Shown here piece by piece: positions 41,715 to 53,504 of a stretch of 64,000 bases of DNA. How positions within the stretch are numbered: the first letter of the stretch is position 1; each line of letters opens with the position of its first letter. Below the pieces are notes generated by a model. The model did not search any database. It was not told the origin of the DNA and worked only from the letters and a program-made list of their open reading frames with translations. Made by a program: the position numbers and the translations under genes. The stretch covers positions 2,278,001 to 2,342,000 of the forward strand of contig NZ_CP039704.1 of NCBI RefSeq assembly GCF_005144965.1, given 5' to 3'. This DNA is from Hankyongella ginsenosidimutans (GTDB lineage Bacteria > Pseudomonadota > Alphaproteobacteria > Sphingomonadales > Sphingomonadaceae).

Positions 41715-42853
41715 ATGGCGTCCGCTCCCCAATTCGACAGCCGCTTCGGCCTCAACCGCAGTTTCACGCTCGCCCAGCCGCTCATGCTGGATGGTGGCGC
41801 ATCGCTTGGTGCGGTCACCGTCGCCTACGAGACTTACGGCATCTTGAACCCGGACGGCAGCAACGCCGTGCTGATCTGCCATGCGCTGACCGGCGACCAG
41901 CATGTCGCCAGCCCGCACCCGATCACTGGCAAGCCCGGCTGGTGGACCAGCTTCGTCGGGCCTGGCCGCGTGCTCGATCCGGCGCGTTATTTCCTGATCT
42001 GCGCGAACGTACTTGGCGGCTGCATGGGGTCGACCGGCCCCAAGGAGACCGATCCGGCGACGGGCCAGCCTTACGGCCTGCGTTTTCCGGTCATCACGCT
42101 GCGCGACATGGTGCGCGCCCAGGCGGCCCTGCTCGACCATCTGGGGTCGAGCGGCTGCTGGCCGTGGTCGGCGGCTCCATGGGCGGCATGCAGGTGCTGG
42201 AGTGGGCGGCAAGCTACCCGGCACGCGTGCGCAATGCCGTCGTGCTCGCGACCACGGCGCGGCACTCGGCGCAGAACATCGCGCTGCACGAGGTCGGGCG
42301 GCAGGCGATCATGGCAGACCCGCACTGGCGCGGCGGCGACTATTACGGGCAGGATGAGGGGCCGAGCGCCGGACTGGCGGTGGCGCGCATGGCGGCGCAC
42401 ATCACCTACATGTCCGAGGACGGGCTGACCGCCAAGTTCGGCCGCAGCCTGCAGGACCGCGCCCAGGTCTCGTTCGGCTTCGATGCCGATTTCCAGGTGG
42501 AAAGCTACCTGCGTCATCAGGGCATCCGCTTTGTCGAGCGGTTCGATGCCAACTCCTACCTCTACATCACCCGGGCGATGGACTATTTCGATCTGGCCGA
42601 GAATCGCGGCGTGAGTCTGGCGGAAGCCCTGCGACCGGCGCGTGATACGCGTTTCTGTGTGGTCTCGTTCAGCTCGGACTGGCTGTATCCGACCGCCGAG
42701 TCTCGCCGGATCGTCCATGCCCTGAACGCCTGTGGCGCGCCAGTCAGTTTCGTCGAGATCGACACCCCGTTCGGGCATGACGCGTTCCTGCTCGAGGTGC
42801 CGGAACTGTTCCGCGTGGCCGGTGGCTTCATGGACGCGGCGGCCCGCCAATGA
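41715..42853 (+). CDS. metX: Homoserine O-acetyltransferase
   Basis: Alpha/beta-hydrolase activating homoserine for methionine synthesis. Motifs: [35 protein letters not shown], nucleophile Ser in [15 protein letters not shown], Asp in [15 protein letters not shown], His in [14 protein letters not shown]. About 379 aa. One G missing at 42143-42146 ([13 protein letters not shown]). Some MetX proteins are succinyltransferases; not resolvable here. Overlaps metW by four bases (ATGA). I looked for a SAM riboswitch upstream and saw none I could support. Confidence 0.92.
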
Positions 42854-43437
42854 GTCTGCGTGCGGACCTTGCCCTGATCGCCGATCTGGTGCCGCATGGC
42901 GCCGGGTGCTCGATGTCGGCTGCGGCGACGGCGCGCTGATCGCCCACCTGAGAGACCACAAGGCGGCGGATGCGCGCGGGATCGAGCTGTCCATGCGCAA
43001 TGTGGCGGATGCCGTGGCGCGTGGCGCTTCGGTGATCCAGGGCGACGCCGACGCGGACCTCGCCGATTACCCCAGCGACGCCTTCGACATCGCGATCCTC
43101 AGCCGCACCCTGCAGGCGACCCAGCGCCCGGACCGGGTTCTGGCTGAGCTGCTGCGCATCGCCCGGCGGGCCATCGTCTCGTTCCCGAACTTCGGCCATT
43201 GGCGGGTGCGCCGCGGCCTGCTGCTGAACGGGCGCATGCCGATGACCCCGGCGCTGCCGGCCACCTGGTACGACACTGGCAATATCCACCTGTGCACCAT
43301 CGCGGATTTCTTTGAGCTTGTCGCTTCGATGGGGTGGCGGGTCGAACAGGCGCGCTATCTCTCCAACGGGCCTGCGGAGCGCAGCATTCGCCAATCTGTG
43401 CGCCGATGAGGCGGTTTTTCTGTTGGGGAGAGAATGA
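42850..43437 (+). CDS. metW: Methionine biosynthesis protein MetW
   Basis: SAM-methyltransferase-like protein that works with MetX in many proteobacteria. Motif [17 protein letters not shown], and MetW signature [20 protein letters not shown] plus [20 protein letters not shown]. About 195 aa. Breaks near 42900 (PHG-) and near 43385; corrected, the C-terminus is [16 protein letters not shown] with stop at 43435. Directly followed by the next ATG. Confidence 0.9.
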
Positions 43438-44409
43438 ATGTTCACGCGCGCCGATCTCGATGACGCCGTTACCATCGTGCACGCGACGATGCCGCCTACG
43501 CCTCAGTATCGCTGGCCGCTGCTGTGCGAGCGGCTGGGACTCGACGCCTGGGTCAAGCATGAGAACATGACACCGACCGGTGCCTTCAAGGTGCGCGGCG
43601 GCCTGGTCTACGTCGAGCGGCTGAAGGCGCGCGCGCCCGCCGTACGGCACCTGGTCTCGGCGACGCGCGGCAACCACGGCCAGAGCATCGCGCTGGCCGG
43701 TGTACGGGCCGGGCTCGAGGTGACGATCTTCGTGCCGCACGGCAACAGCCCGGCCAAGAACCGGGCCATGCGCGCCTGGGGCGCGACCCTGATTGAAGCC
43801 GGCGAGGACTTCGACGAGGCCAAACTGGCGGCGGAAGATTTCGCGACCGAGCACGGCGCGCATCTGGTGCCGTCTTTCCACGCCGATCTGGTGTGTGGGG
43901 TCGCAACCTACGCACTGGAGCTGTTTACGGCGGCACCGCCGCTTGACGCGGTCTACGTGCCGATCGGCATGGGTTCGGGGCTCAGCGCTGTGACCATGAC
44001 CCGCGACCTGCTGGGCCTGGCAACCGAAGTCGTGTGCGTGACCGTGGAGGGCGCGCCGGCGTTTGCGCAGAGCTTTGCCAGTGGCGTCGCCTGCGTTGGC
44101 CCTGCGGCCCGAACCTTCGCGGATGGCATGGCGACCCGTGCGCCGGTTCAGGCGGTGGTCGATCTGGCGCGCCGCGGCGGCGTGCGGGTGGCGACTGTTG
44201 CGGACGCACAGGTAGCAGACGCCATGCGCGTCTACTTCGAGGACACCCGGCAGGTGATCGAGGGCGCGGGTGCAGCGCCGCTGGCAGCCCTGATGCAGGA
44301 GCGAGCGGCCATGCGCGGCAAGCGGGCCGCCGTGATCGCCTGCGGCGGCAATGTGGATACCGCCCTGTTCGCCCAGGTACTGGCCGGTGCGACGCCGCAG
44401 CCCTTCTAA
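43438..44409 (+). CDS. Threonine dehydratase-like PLP enzyme
   Basis: Intact, 323 aa, fold-type II PLP enzyme of the Ser/Thr dehydratase family. PLP Lys in MTPTGAFKVRGGLVYVE, SATRGNHGQSIALAGVRAGL, phosphate-binding glycine loop PIGMGSGLSAVTM, and AVIACGGNVDTALFAQVL. It lacks a C-terminal ACT domain, so it looks catabolic or unregulated; EutB-like dehydratases are an alternative. It starts one base after the metW stop. Confidence 0.85.
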   Translation: MFTRADLDDAVTIVHATMPPTPQYRWPLLCERLGLDAWVKHENMTPTGAFKVRGGLVYVERLKARAPAVRHLVSATRGNHGQSIALAGVRAGLEVTIFVPHGNSPAKNRAMRAWGATLIEAGEDFDEAKLAAEDFATEHGAHLVPSFHADLVCGVATYALELFTAAPPLDAVYVPIGMGSGLSAVTMTRDLLGLATEVVCVTVEGAPAFAQSFASGVACVGPAARTFADGMATRAPVQAVVDLARRGGVRVATVADAQVADAMRVYFEDTRQVIEGAGAAPLAALMQERAAMRGKRAAVIACGGNVDTALFAQVLAGATPQPF

Positions 44410-45098
44410 ATGGTCGGGGCTGGCTGCGCGACCCGCAGGCGCTTGCCGCCGGCCGGGATGGCGGCCGGGCCGTCCAGTTTTTCCGCATCGATCACCATCA
44501 GGCCGCCGAGTTCCGGCGCCAGCCAGTAGGCGAGCGGTTCCAGCGGCATCAGCCAGCGGCGCGGCGGCATCACCAGGCAGGTGTCCCAGCGGCGCAGGCC
44601 GAACATGCATTCCTCAAGCTGGACGGTGATCTGGCTCGGCGTAAACGGTCGCCCGGCCCCGAACGGCGACGCATCGAAATGGGTCCAGACGCCGGACCGG
44701 TTGGCCAGCACCAGGATCAACTGTCCGCCCGGGGCCAGAACCCGCCAGATTTCGCGCAGATGGCGCACCGGGTCGCCGAAGTCGAGCAGATGCACGCATA
44801 GAACCACATCGAACAGCGCATCGTGGAAGGGCAGGGCGAGGTCGTCAAGCAGCACCGCCCGGTTGGGCGCGCCAACCGGCCAGCGGTCGACGCCCTGACG
44901 CGCCGGGTGGCCGAGCGCCACGCGCTCGCAGACGTCGGTCAGCCCGGCGACGAACGGCGCGCAATAGCCAAGCCCCAGCAGGCGGGTCCGGGCATTCAGG
45001 TTCCAGAGCGGGGCGATGCGGGCACGCACCGCGCGTGCGACCCGCAGACCAACCCCAGAGCTGTAAAAGCGGTTCAGGCGTTGCGCGTCAGGCCGCAC
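44406..45098 (-). CDS. Class I SAM-dependent methyltransferase
   Basis: Intact, 230 aa. SAM-binding motif I is weak (RLLGLGYCAPFVAG), motif post-I and motif II DALFDVVLCVHLLDFGDPVR, motif III EIWRVLAPGGQLILVLANR. Alphaproteobacteria often encode such a protein next to glyoxalase II; that gene is not here. Substrate unknown. Convergent with the dehydratase gene, overlapping its end by four bases; nine bases separate it from phaA. Confidence 0.82.
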   Translation of the reverse strand: MRPDAQRLNRFYSSGVGLRVARAVRARIAPLWNLNARTRLLGLGYCAPFVAGLTDVCERVALGHPARQGVDRWPVGAPNRAVLLDDLALPFHDALFDVVLCVHLLDFGDPVRHLREIWRVLAPGGQLILVLANRSGVWTHFDASPFGAGRPFTPSQITVQLEECMFGLRRWDTCLVMPPRRWLMPLEPLAYWLAPELGGLMVIDAEKLDGPAAIPAGGKRLRVAQPAPTI

Positions 45099-45107
45099 GG
45101 CGGCAGA

Positions 45108-46279
<1,172 letters not shown>

Positions 46280-46390
46280 AATGGTCTCCCCAGGAACTCA
46301 GTCTCGATGTAGGCGCATACCCTACACAGTGACGCCGTTAACACAAGCGCGGCCCGGCGAGTGCCTGAACGGTTTGGATTGAAGCACAGC

Positions 46391-46499
46391 CGTCATCGCG
46401 AGGCTGCAAGGCTGAGCCTGTCCCGGCAAAAGCCGGGATGGCGATCCATGGAAACACATGCCCCGGAGTGTTTGGGCGCAAACGCGCCTTGCAATGACG
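46391..46499. repeat. Dispersed palindromic element (CGTCATCGCGAGG type)
   Basis: Ends CGTCATCGCGAGG (46391 on) and CCTTGCAATGACG (to 46499) form an imperfect inverted repeat. Inside, CCCGGCAAAAGCCGGG is a perfect hairpin, followed by GGCGATCCATGG. This kind of CGTCAT(T/C)GCGAG... element recurs in many proteobacterial genomes, and the same start (CGTCATCGCGAGGC) occurs at about 60434. It lies between the phaA and phaC-like genes. Confidence 0.65.
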
Positions 46500-46522
46500 A
46501 CTCGGTCCGCAGCAAGCAGTCT

Positions 46523-47523
46523 CTAGACGATGGTCCCCTGGAGCCAGGCCGAGAGCGGCGCATAGAGCTGGCGGCGGGCCTGCGAGCCGACGACCATGCC
46601 GACATGGCCGAGCTCCAGCGTGCGGCTGAAACCGTGTCCCTGCGCCACGGAAGGCGCGGCGGCCGCCGGCACCAGCCGGTCGCGACTGGCGGCGAAGATC
46701 GCCATCGGGGCTTTGAGCCGGTCCGGGCTGATCGTCTGGTCGCCGACGCGCCACAGCCCCGGCCAGGCATGTCGGCGGCAAAGAAATCCTCAAAGCACAT
46801 GCGCGCCGCAGGATAGGCGAGCGGCGGCCCGCTGTTCGCCCAGTCTTCCAGGAGCACGAAACGCCGGGCGGCGGCGCTGTCCGGGTCGAGTGCTGCGAAG
46901 TCGATGTATTTCTGCCCGGTGCTTTCCGCATCCTGCGCCCAGAACGCCAGTTGCAGGATTTCCATCGGCAGCCGGCCAAGCTGGCGCGCTGCCGGCTCAT
47001 GCTGGCGCCAGAAGTCTTCGAGCGCCCGTCGACTGTCGCCCGGATAGGCGGCGAACCGCCAGGGTGCTGCGATCAGGGCAAGCGCGCGCACCCGGTCTGC
47101 GGCCAGTTGCGCTGCAGCAAGGGCCATGGTGCCGCCCAGACAATAGCCGACCAGCGCCAGCGGACCCGGCAGCGCGCTGATCACCGGGAGCAGGCGCCGG
47201 GTAATATAGTCGCCGATGTCGAAGCCCAGCTCCTCGCCCGTGGGTTCGCCCCAATCGATCAGAAAGCAGCGATGCCCGCGCTGGCGCAAGTCCCGCACAA
47301 GCGAGCGTCTGGGCTCCAGATCCAGCACCCAGGAGGGGTTGATGAGCGAGGGAACCAGCAGCACCGGTGGTCCGTCACCGCCGTAATCCAGCACGCGCAT
47401 GCCGCCGAGTGCGAATGCTGCAGGCCGTGCGCGCGCCCGGCGTCGGTGAGGGTGCTGCTGATAGGCGCGCACGGCCGACAGCAGCGTCTGCCGGCGTTCC
47501 GGCGGGCACGAAGAACCCAGCAC
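46523..47523 (-). CDS. PhaC-like alpha/beta-hydrolase (PHA synthase-related)
   Basis: The lipase-like box is G-x-C-x-G (LALVGYCLGGTMALAAAQL), with Cys as nucleophile as in PHA synthases, instead of the Ser of ordinary hydrolases. Other PhaC features are VLLVPSLINPSWVLDLEPR, CFLIDWGEPTGEELGF and the late His in LELGHVGMVVG. About 335-350 aa, shorter than class I PhaC. One break near 46770 (ADMPG-). GTG 47523 is the nearest start, but homologous-looking sequence continues upstream to about 47570 (QRGPHPLGVWLHH). Divergent from phaR. Confidence 0.75.
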
Positions 47524-47657
47524 ATGATGGAGCCAGACGCCAAGCGGGTGCGGACCGCGCTGCGTTTGTGCGCAAAATTATCTCGCCGTTTGTGTGGCAC
47601 TGCACAATAAGCCATGTTATGAACGGCCTAACACTGCGACCGCACGAAGAGAAAACG

Positions 47658-48212
47658 ATGACCGACGCGCCGTCTCCCGTCACGCCCATCATCATCAAGA
47701 AGTACGCCAATCGGCGTCTCTATAACACCGAGACTTCCAGCTACATCACGCTGGATCATCTGTCGCTGATGGTGAAGGAGAACCGCGAGTTCAAGGTTGT
47801 CGACGCCAAGAGCGGGGACGACATCACCCGCCAGGTTCTCACCCAGATCATCGTCGAGGAAGAGAGCCGCGGCCAGACCATCCTGCCGGTCTCGTTCCTG
47901 CGCCAACTCATTTCCATGTATGGCGACAGCCTGCAGGCGATGGTGCCGTCCTACCTCGACGCCAGCATGGATGCCTTCCGCCGCAATCAGGAGCAGTTCC
48001 GCAAGGCGCTCCAGGGCACCTTCACCGGCACTGCGTTCGGCCCGTTCGAGCAGCTTGCCAAGCAGAACATGGCGATGTTCGAGGCAGCGACCGAAATGTT
48101 CACCGGCCGCAAGGACGGCGTGACCGAACAGACCCCGGCGACGCTGAAGGAAATCAACGAGCTGAAGGCGCAGATGGAAGCCCTGCGCGCCAAGATGGAA
48201 AAGCTTGGCTAG
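47658..48212 (+). CDS. phaR: Polyhydroxyalkanoate synthesis repressor PhaR
   Basis: Intact, 184 aa. N-terminal PHB_acc DNA-binding domain IIIKKYANRRLYNTETSSYI and LVKENREFKVVDAKSGDDIT-like segment (VKENREFKVVDAKSGDD), then PHB-accumulation regulator repeats and a C-terminal coiled coil (EINELKAQMEALRAKMEKLG). PhaR senses the polymer and represses phasin and PHA genes. Start ATG 47658 preceded by GAAGAGAAAACG. Its stop TAG is the first base triplet of a palindromic repeat. Confidence 0.93.
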   Translation: MTDAPSPVTPIIIKKYANRRLYNTETSSYITLDHLSLMVKENREFKVVDAKSGDDITRQVLTQIIVEEESRGQTILPVSFLRQLISMYGDSLQAMVPSYLDASMDAFRRNQEQFRKALQGTFTGTAFGPFEQLAKQNMAMFEAATEMFTGRKDGVTEQTPATLKEINELKAQMEALRAKMEKLG

Positions 48213-48280
48213 TGTCCCGAATCTGAAATCCGTTACACCCAATATCAGGCATGGTTGGATTCCAGATTCGAGAACGGCAC
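48210..48280. repeat. Palindromic repeat R3 at the phaR stop
   Basis: TAGTGTCCCGAATCTGAAAT (from the phaR TAG) pairs with GGATTCCAGATTCGAGAACG and GCAC (to 48280), with an apical AT-richer loop. The layout resembles R1/R2 (GTG..CC outer arms). Together with repeat copy C it occupies most of the 418-bp gap before rpsB, in which I see no gene. Confidence 0.6.
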
Positions 48281-48444
48281 GAGAGCAACGGACTTTAAAT
48301 CTGCACCAGCCCGATGGCATGCACACAGCAGACTTAAAGTCCAAAGTTGCTCTATATATCTGTGAATCTAAAGCATCTTTTCTCCTTTAATGCACACTGC
48401 GTTCGATCCCAGCCCTGGGTCGCATTTAAGGCGAGATGCTTTAG
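48281..48444 (+). repeat. Dispersed double-hairpin repeat, copy C
   Basis: Hairpin 1: GGACTTTAAATCTGC pairs with GCAGACTTAAAGTCC, inside outer arms GAGCAAC/GTTGCTC. Hairpin 2: CTAAAGCATCTTTTCTCCTT pairs with AAGGCGAGATGCTTTAG, with inner TAATGC/GCATTTA. Relative to copies A and B the stem of hairpin 1 differs at paired positions (GGGC/GCCC versus GGAC/GTCC; CCGC/GCGG versus CTGC/GCAG). Confidence 0.85.
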
Positions 48445-48497
48445 ACCTTGATCGAGCCGATCGCTCACCGGGCCGTGCTCCGGATGCGCCTTGCTGC

Positions 48498-48524
48498 TTG
48501 ACTTTCGCGGCGAGGGGCTATGAG
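48498..48524 (+). promoter_or_regulatory. Possible rpsB promoter
   Basis: TTGACT (48498-48503) and TATGAG (48519-48524) are separated by 15 bp, short for sigma-70, but a G may be missing from the GGGG run between them. About 105 bases of leader follow before the rpsB ATG, with possible pairing of GCGCGGGC and the later TTTCGCGCGG. Pattern only. Confidence 0.35.
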
Positions 48525-48630
48525 CGCCCCCATCACACACGCGCGGGCTGCTTTCAGTGCCCGGGCAACGCTGTCCGCAGGGTTGCACGGGTTATTTCGC
48601 GCGGAGGCACAACTGAGAAGGAGCATATCG

Positions 48631-49450
48631 ATGGCGATACCTGTCGTCACGCTGGCGCAGCTTTTGGAAGCGGGCCCACTTTGGCCACCAGACTCACCGC
48701 TGGAACCCGCGCATGGCGCCGTATATCTTCGGCGCGCGCAACGGCATCCACATCATGGATCTCTCGCAGACCGTGCCGCTGATGTCGCGCGCGCTGCTGT
48801 TCGTGCGCGAGACGGTCGCCCAGGGCGGCAAGGTGCTGTTCGTCGGCACCAAGCGGCAGGCGCAGGAGCCGATCGCCGAGGCTGCGGCCCGCAGCGGCCA
48901 CTTCTATGTCAACCACCGCTGGCTCGGCGGCATGCTGACCAACTGGAAGACCATCGGCGGCTCGATCCGTCGCCTGAAATCGCTGGAGGAAACTCTTGGC
49001 GGCTCGACCCATGGGTTGACCAAGAAGGAAGTCCTCAAGATGACCCGCGATCGCGACAAGCTGTACCAGTCGCTGGGCGGTATCCGCGACATGGGCGGCC
49101 TGCCGGACATCATGTTCGTGGTCGACACCAACAAGGAAGACATCGCGATCAAGGAAGCCAACGTGCTCGGCATCCCGGTGGTCGCGATCCTCGATTCCAA
49201 CTGCGCGCCGGACGGCATCGCCTTCCCGATCCCGGGGAACGACGACGCGAGCCGCGCCATCAAGCTTTACTGCGACGCCATTGCTGACGCCATTCTGGAT
49301 GGCAAGCAGCAGCGCCAGTCGGACTATGGCGTCGATGTCGGCGCGATGGACGCACCGGTCGCGGATACCGCGCTCGCCGAGGAAGCACCGGTCGAACCGC
49401 AGATCGTCGACGTCGAGCAGGCGCTGACCGCGGATGCCGCAGAGGCCTGA
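48631..49450 (+). CDS. rpsB: 30S ribosomal protein S2
   Basis: Small-subunit protein, about 273 aa. [15 protein letters not shown], then [55 protein letters not shown] and [20 protein letters not shown]; the acidic C-terminal extension ([20 protein letters not shown]) is common in alphaproteobacteria. Two bases are lost near 48676 (LLEAG-AHFGHQ). GAGAAGGAG precedes ATG 48631. First gene of the rpsB-to-fabZ block. Confidence 0.95.
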
Positions 49451-49592
49451 ATTCAGGTTTCTCGCGTGACTGTCGCGTAACTGTCACAATTTCGCGGCAT
49501 GGCGCTGAGGATGGCATTGCGTACGTGCGCCGTGCTGCCGCGCGCCATGCGGCGCATTCATACACACTGGGTTAACAGGAAGGGTGGTCGTC

Positions 49593-50521
49593 ATGGCTGA
49601 GATTTCAGCAAGCCTCGTCAAGGAACTGCGCGAAAAGACCGGCGCAGGCATGATGGATTGCAAGAAGGCGCTGACCGAGGCCGGCGGCGATCTGGAAGCG
49701 GCGGTCGACTGGCTGCGCGCCAGGGCCTGGCGGCTGCGACCAAGAAGGCGGGCCGCACGGCCGCGGAAGGTCTGGTCGGCGTTGCGACCGGCGCCAACAC
49801 CGGCGCCGTGGTGGAGGTCAACTCCGAGACCGACTTTGTCGCCAAGAACGAGCAGTTCCAGGGCTTCGTGCGCACAACGGCCGGCATCGCGCTGGAAATC
49901 GGCGGCGATGTGGATGTCATCCTCGCGGCCAGCTATCCGGGCGAGCCTGGCCCGACGGTCAAGGATCAGATCACCCACAACATCGCGACCATCGGCGAGA
50001 ACCAGTCGCTGCGCCGCGCCGCGCAGCTCAGCGTGTCGAGCGGTCTGGTCGCGTCATACGTCCACAACGCCGCCGGCGATGGGCTGGGCAAGATCGGCGT
50101 GCTGGTAGCGCTTGAGTCCCCGGCGCCGGCATCGGTGCTTGAGACGCTGGGCAAACAGCTGGCGATGCACGTCGCCGCTGCGGCACCCGTCGCGCTTGAT
50201 GAGACCGGCGTCGACCCGAGCCTGCTGGCGCGCGAGCGCGACATCGCCATCGAGAAGGCGCGCACGGACGGCAAGCCGGAAAACCTGCTGGAGAAGATCG
50301 CAGACGGCGCGGTCGCCAAGTTCAAGAAGGACAACACGCTGGTCAATCAGCTGTTCGTCATGGACGGCAAGACCCCGGTCAAGGACGTGGTGGCGCAGGC
50401 CGCCAAGGAGATCGGCCAGCCCGTCGCGCTCACCGGTTTCGTGCGCTTCCAGCTCGGCGAGGGCATCGAGAAGGCGGCAACTGACTTTGCTGCCGAAGTG
50501 GCTGCGGCCGCCGGCCGGTAA
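49593..50521 (+). CDS. tsf: Translation elongation factor Ts
   Basis: Nucleotide-exchange factor for EF-Tu, about 308 aa. Signature [20 protein letters not shown], core [20 protein letters not shown] and C-terminal [20 protein letters not shown]. One break near 49724 ([16 protein letters not shown]). 142 bp separate it from rpsB, with possible regulatory content but no obvious terminator. Confidence 0.95.
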
Positions 50522-50606
50522 ATTCCGCTGCAATCGGGGCCGCGTTACGCTTGTCGCCGCGGCCCTCTCCGCTTAAACGGTTGCAATGGAAACAGGGAAG
50601 CGCGCG

Positions 50607-51363
<757 letters not shown>

Positions 51364-51391
51364 CGCGCCAGAGCAGATTAGGAATTCAGTC

Positions 51392-51949
51392 ATGAGCGGA
51401 TACGACAAGAACGATCTGGAACGCCGCATGCGCGGGGCGCTTGAGACCCTGAAGGGCGATCTCTCGGGTCTGCGCACCGGCCGGGCCAGCACGTCGCTGC
51501 TCGACCCCGTTGTCGTCGACGTCTATGGCGCCGCCATGCCGCTCAATCAGGTCGCGACCGTCACCGCGCCGGAGCCGCGCATGCTGATGGTCCAGGTGTG
51601 GGACCGCTCGAATGCGGCCGCGGTCGACAAGGCGATCCGCGCGGCGGGTCTCGGGCTGAACCCCATCACCGAAGGCCAGTCCATCCGGCTGCCGATCCCG
51701 GACCTCACCGAGGAGCGCCGCAAGGAGCTCGCCAAGCTGGCAACCCAGTATGCGGAGCGTGCGCGCGTCGCCATCCGCAACGTGCGTCGCGATGGCCTGG
51801 ATGCGCTGAAGAAGGCGGAGAAGGACGGCGACATCGGGCAGGACGACCACAAGCGCCAGGCCGACGAGGTCCAGAAGCTGACCGACAAGCTGATCGCCGA
51901 GGTCGATGCTGCAACAGTCGCCAAGGAAAAGGAAATCCTGGGCAAGTGA
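51392..51949 (+). CDS. frr: Ribosome recycling factor
   Basis: Intact, 185 aa. Releases ribosomes after termination. [58 protein letters not shown] and the C-terminal helix [20 protein letters not shown] are canonical. 28 bp after pyrH. Confidence 0.96.
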   Translation: MSGYDKNDLERRMRGALETLKGDLSGLRTGRASTSLLDPVVVDVYGAAMPLNQVATVTAPEPRMLMVQVWDRSNAAAVDKAIRAAGLGLNPITEGQSIRLPIPDLTEERRKELAKLATQYAERARVAIRNVRRDGLDALKKAEKDGDIGQDDHKRQADEVQKLTDKLIAEVDAATVAKEKEILGK

Positions 51950-51963
51950 ACAAGGCGGGCGCG

Positions 51964-52683
51964 ATGCCGATGGCCGAGTCTGGAAGCCTGCGGACACCTC
52001 GGCATGTCGCCATCATCATGGACGGCAACGGGCGCTGGGCGAAAAACGTCTGCTGCCGCGTTTGGCCGGCCACCGCCAGGGCGCGGAAGCCGTGCGGCGC
52101 ACGGTACGCGCCTGCATCGATCGCGGCATAGGCTACCTGACGATTTATGCGTTCTCGTCCGAGAACTGGAAGCGCCCGGCGGATGAGGTCGACGATCTCA
52201 TGGGCCTGCTGCGCCACTATCTGCGCAACGAGATCGCCGAGCTGCATCGCAACGGCGTGCGTGTGCGCTTCATCGGCGATACGGCCAGTCTGGCACCGGA
52301 CCTGCGCGCCCTGGTCGATGAGGCCCGGACCGGCACAGCGGACAATACGGCGCTGACCCTGGTGATCGCGCTCAATTACGGCGGGCAGGCGGAACTGGTG
52401 CGCGCCGTGCGCAGCGTCGCCGCCGATGTTGCCGCCGGCCGCCTGTCGATCGAGGCCATTGACGAGACCTGCCTTTCGGGGCCTCGATACGGCAGGGATG
52501 CCGGACCCAGACCTCGTCATCCGGACCTCCGGCGAACAGCGGCTATCCAACTTCATGCTCTGGCAGGCCGCCTATGCGGAGCTGGTTTTCCTCGAGTGCC
52601 TGTGGCCTGACTTCAACGAGGCGACGCTCGATGAAGCGCTGGAGGAATTTGCGGCCCGGGAGCGGCGATTTGGCGGTCGCTGA
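51964..52683 (+). CDS. uppS: Isoprenyl transferase (undecaprenyl diphosphate synthase)
   Basis: cis-prenyltransferase making the lipid carrier for cell-wall glycans. Catalytic Asp in [14 protein letters not shown], then [36 protein letters not shown] and [20 protein letters not shown]. About 239 aa. Breaks near 52047 (GRWAK-KRLLPRL) and near 52482 (DETC-LSG). ATG 51964 or 51970. Its 3' end overlaps the likely TTG start of cdsA. Confidence 0.94.
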
Positions 52684-53501
52684 TCCCGAACGCTCCTCCT
52701 TGCGCGGCGAACTGAAGGCCCGGATCGTCGCGGGCGTCTTCCTGGCGGCAATCACGATCGGCGCGGTTCTGGTCGGCGGCTTTGCGTTTTCCGCGTGGGT
52801 CGCCATTGGCGCGGCTTTGGTCTTCAGCGAGTGGGCGGATATGACCGGCCTCAGCGAACGCGAGCCGATGGTCAAGGCTTTGGCGCTTGCCGTCCTGGCC
52901 GTGACGCTGGCGCTGGGAGCGACGGGCTTCTTCATGCTCGGCGTCATCCTGAGCGGCCTCGGCGCGTCGCTCCTGTCCTTGCCCTACACGCGCGCGCCGG
53001 CCTTGATGCACCGCTGGGTGGGGGCGGGGCTGATCTACGCCGCCTTGCCGGCGCTGGCCTTGATCTGGCTGCGCGACGGCGAGGGCGGCATGGCGCGGGT
53101 GCTCTGGCTGCTGGCCGTGGTCTGGAGTACCGATATCGGCGGCTATGTGTTCGGCCGCTGGCTCGGTGGCCCGAAAATGGCGCCGCGCCTCAGCCCGAAC
53201 AAGACCTGGGCCGGATTTGTCGGCAGCATGGTTTTGCCCTGGCGGCGGGGCTTGCGCGCGCTTTTCGGACGCGCAAGGCTATATTCCGCCGCTGATCGCC
53301 GCTGTGGCCCTTGCAGTTGTCGCCGTTATGGGTGACCTAGGCGAATCCGCGCTGAAACGTGGGTTCGGGGTGAAGAATTCAGGGTCGATCATCCCCGGGC
53401 ATGGCGGCGTGATGGATCGAGTGGACGGTTTGCTGGTGGCGGCCCCGGTTTTCGCCTTGGCGCTGCAGATCGAATCGTGGCTGATGCGAGTGAATGGATA
53501 G
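52670..53501 (+). CDS. cdsA: Phosphatidate cytidylyltransferase
   Basis: Multi-pass membrane enzyme making CDP-diacylglycerol, about 277 aa. The C-terminal signature reads [20 protein letters not shown] followed by GVMDRVDG; the family usually has Asp where this has Asn after the Lys (K-D). Upstream [20 protein letters not shown] and [14 protein letters not shown] are typical. Breaks near 53230 and 53262. No ATG at the expected place; TTG 52670 is the best start and overlaps uppS. Confidence 0.88.
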
Positions 53502-53504
53502 AGA

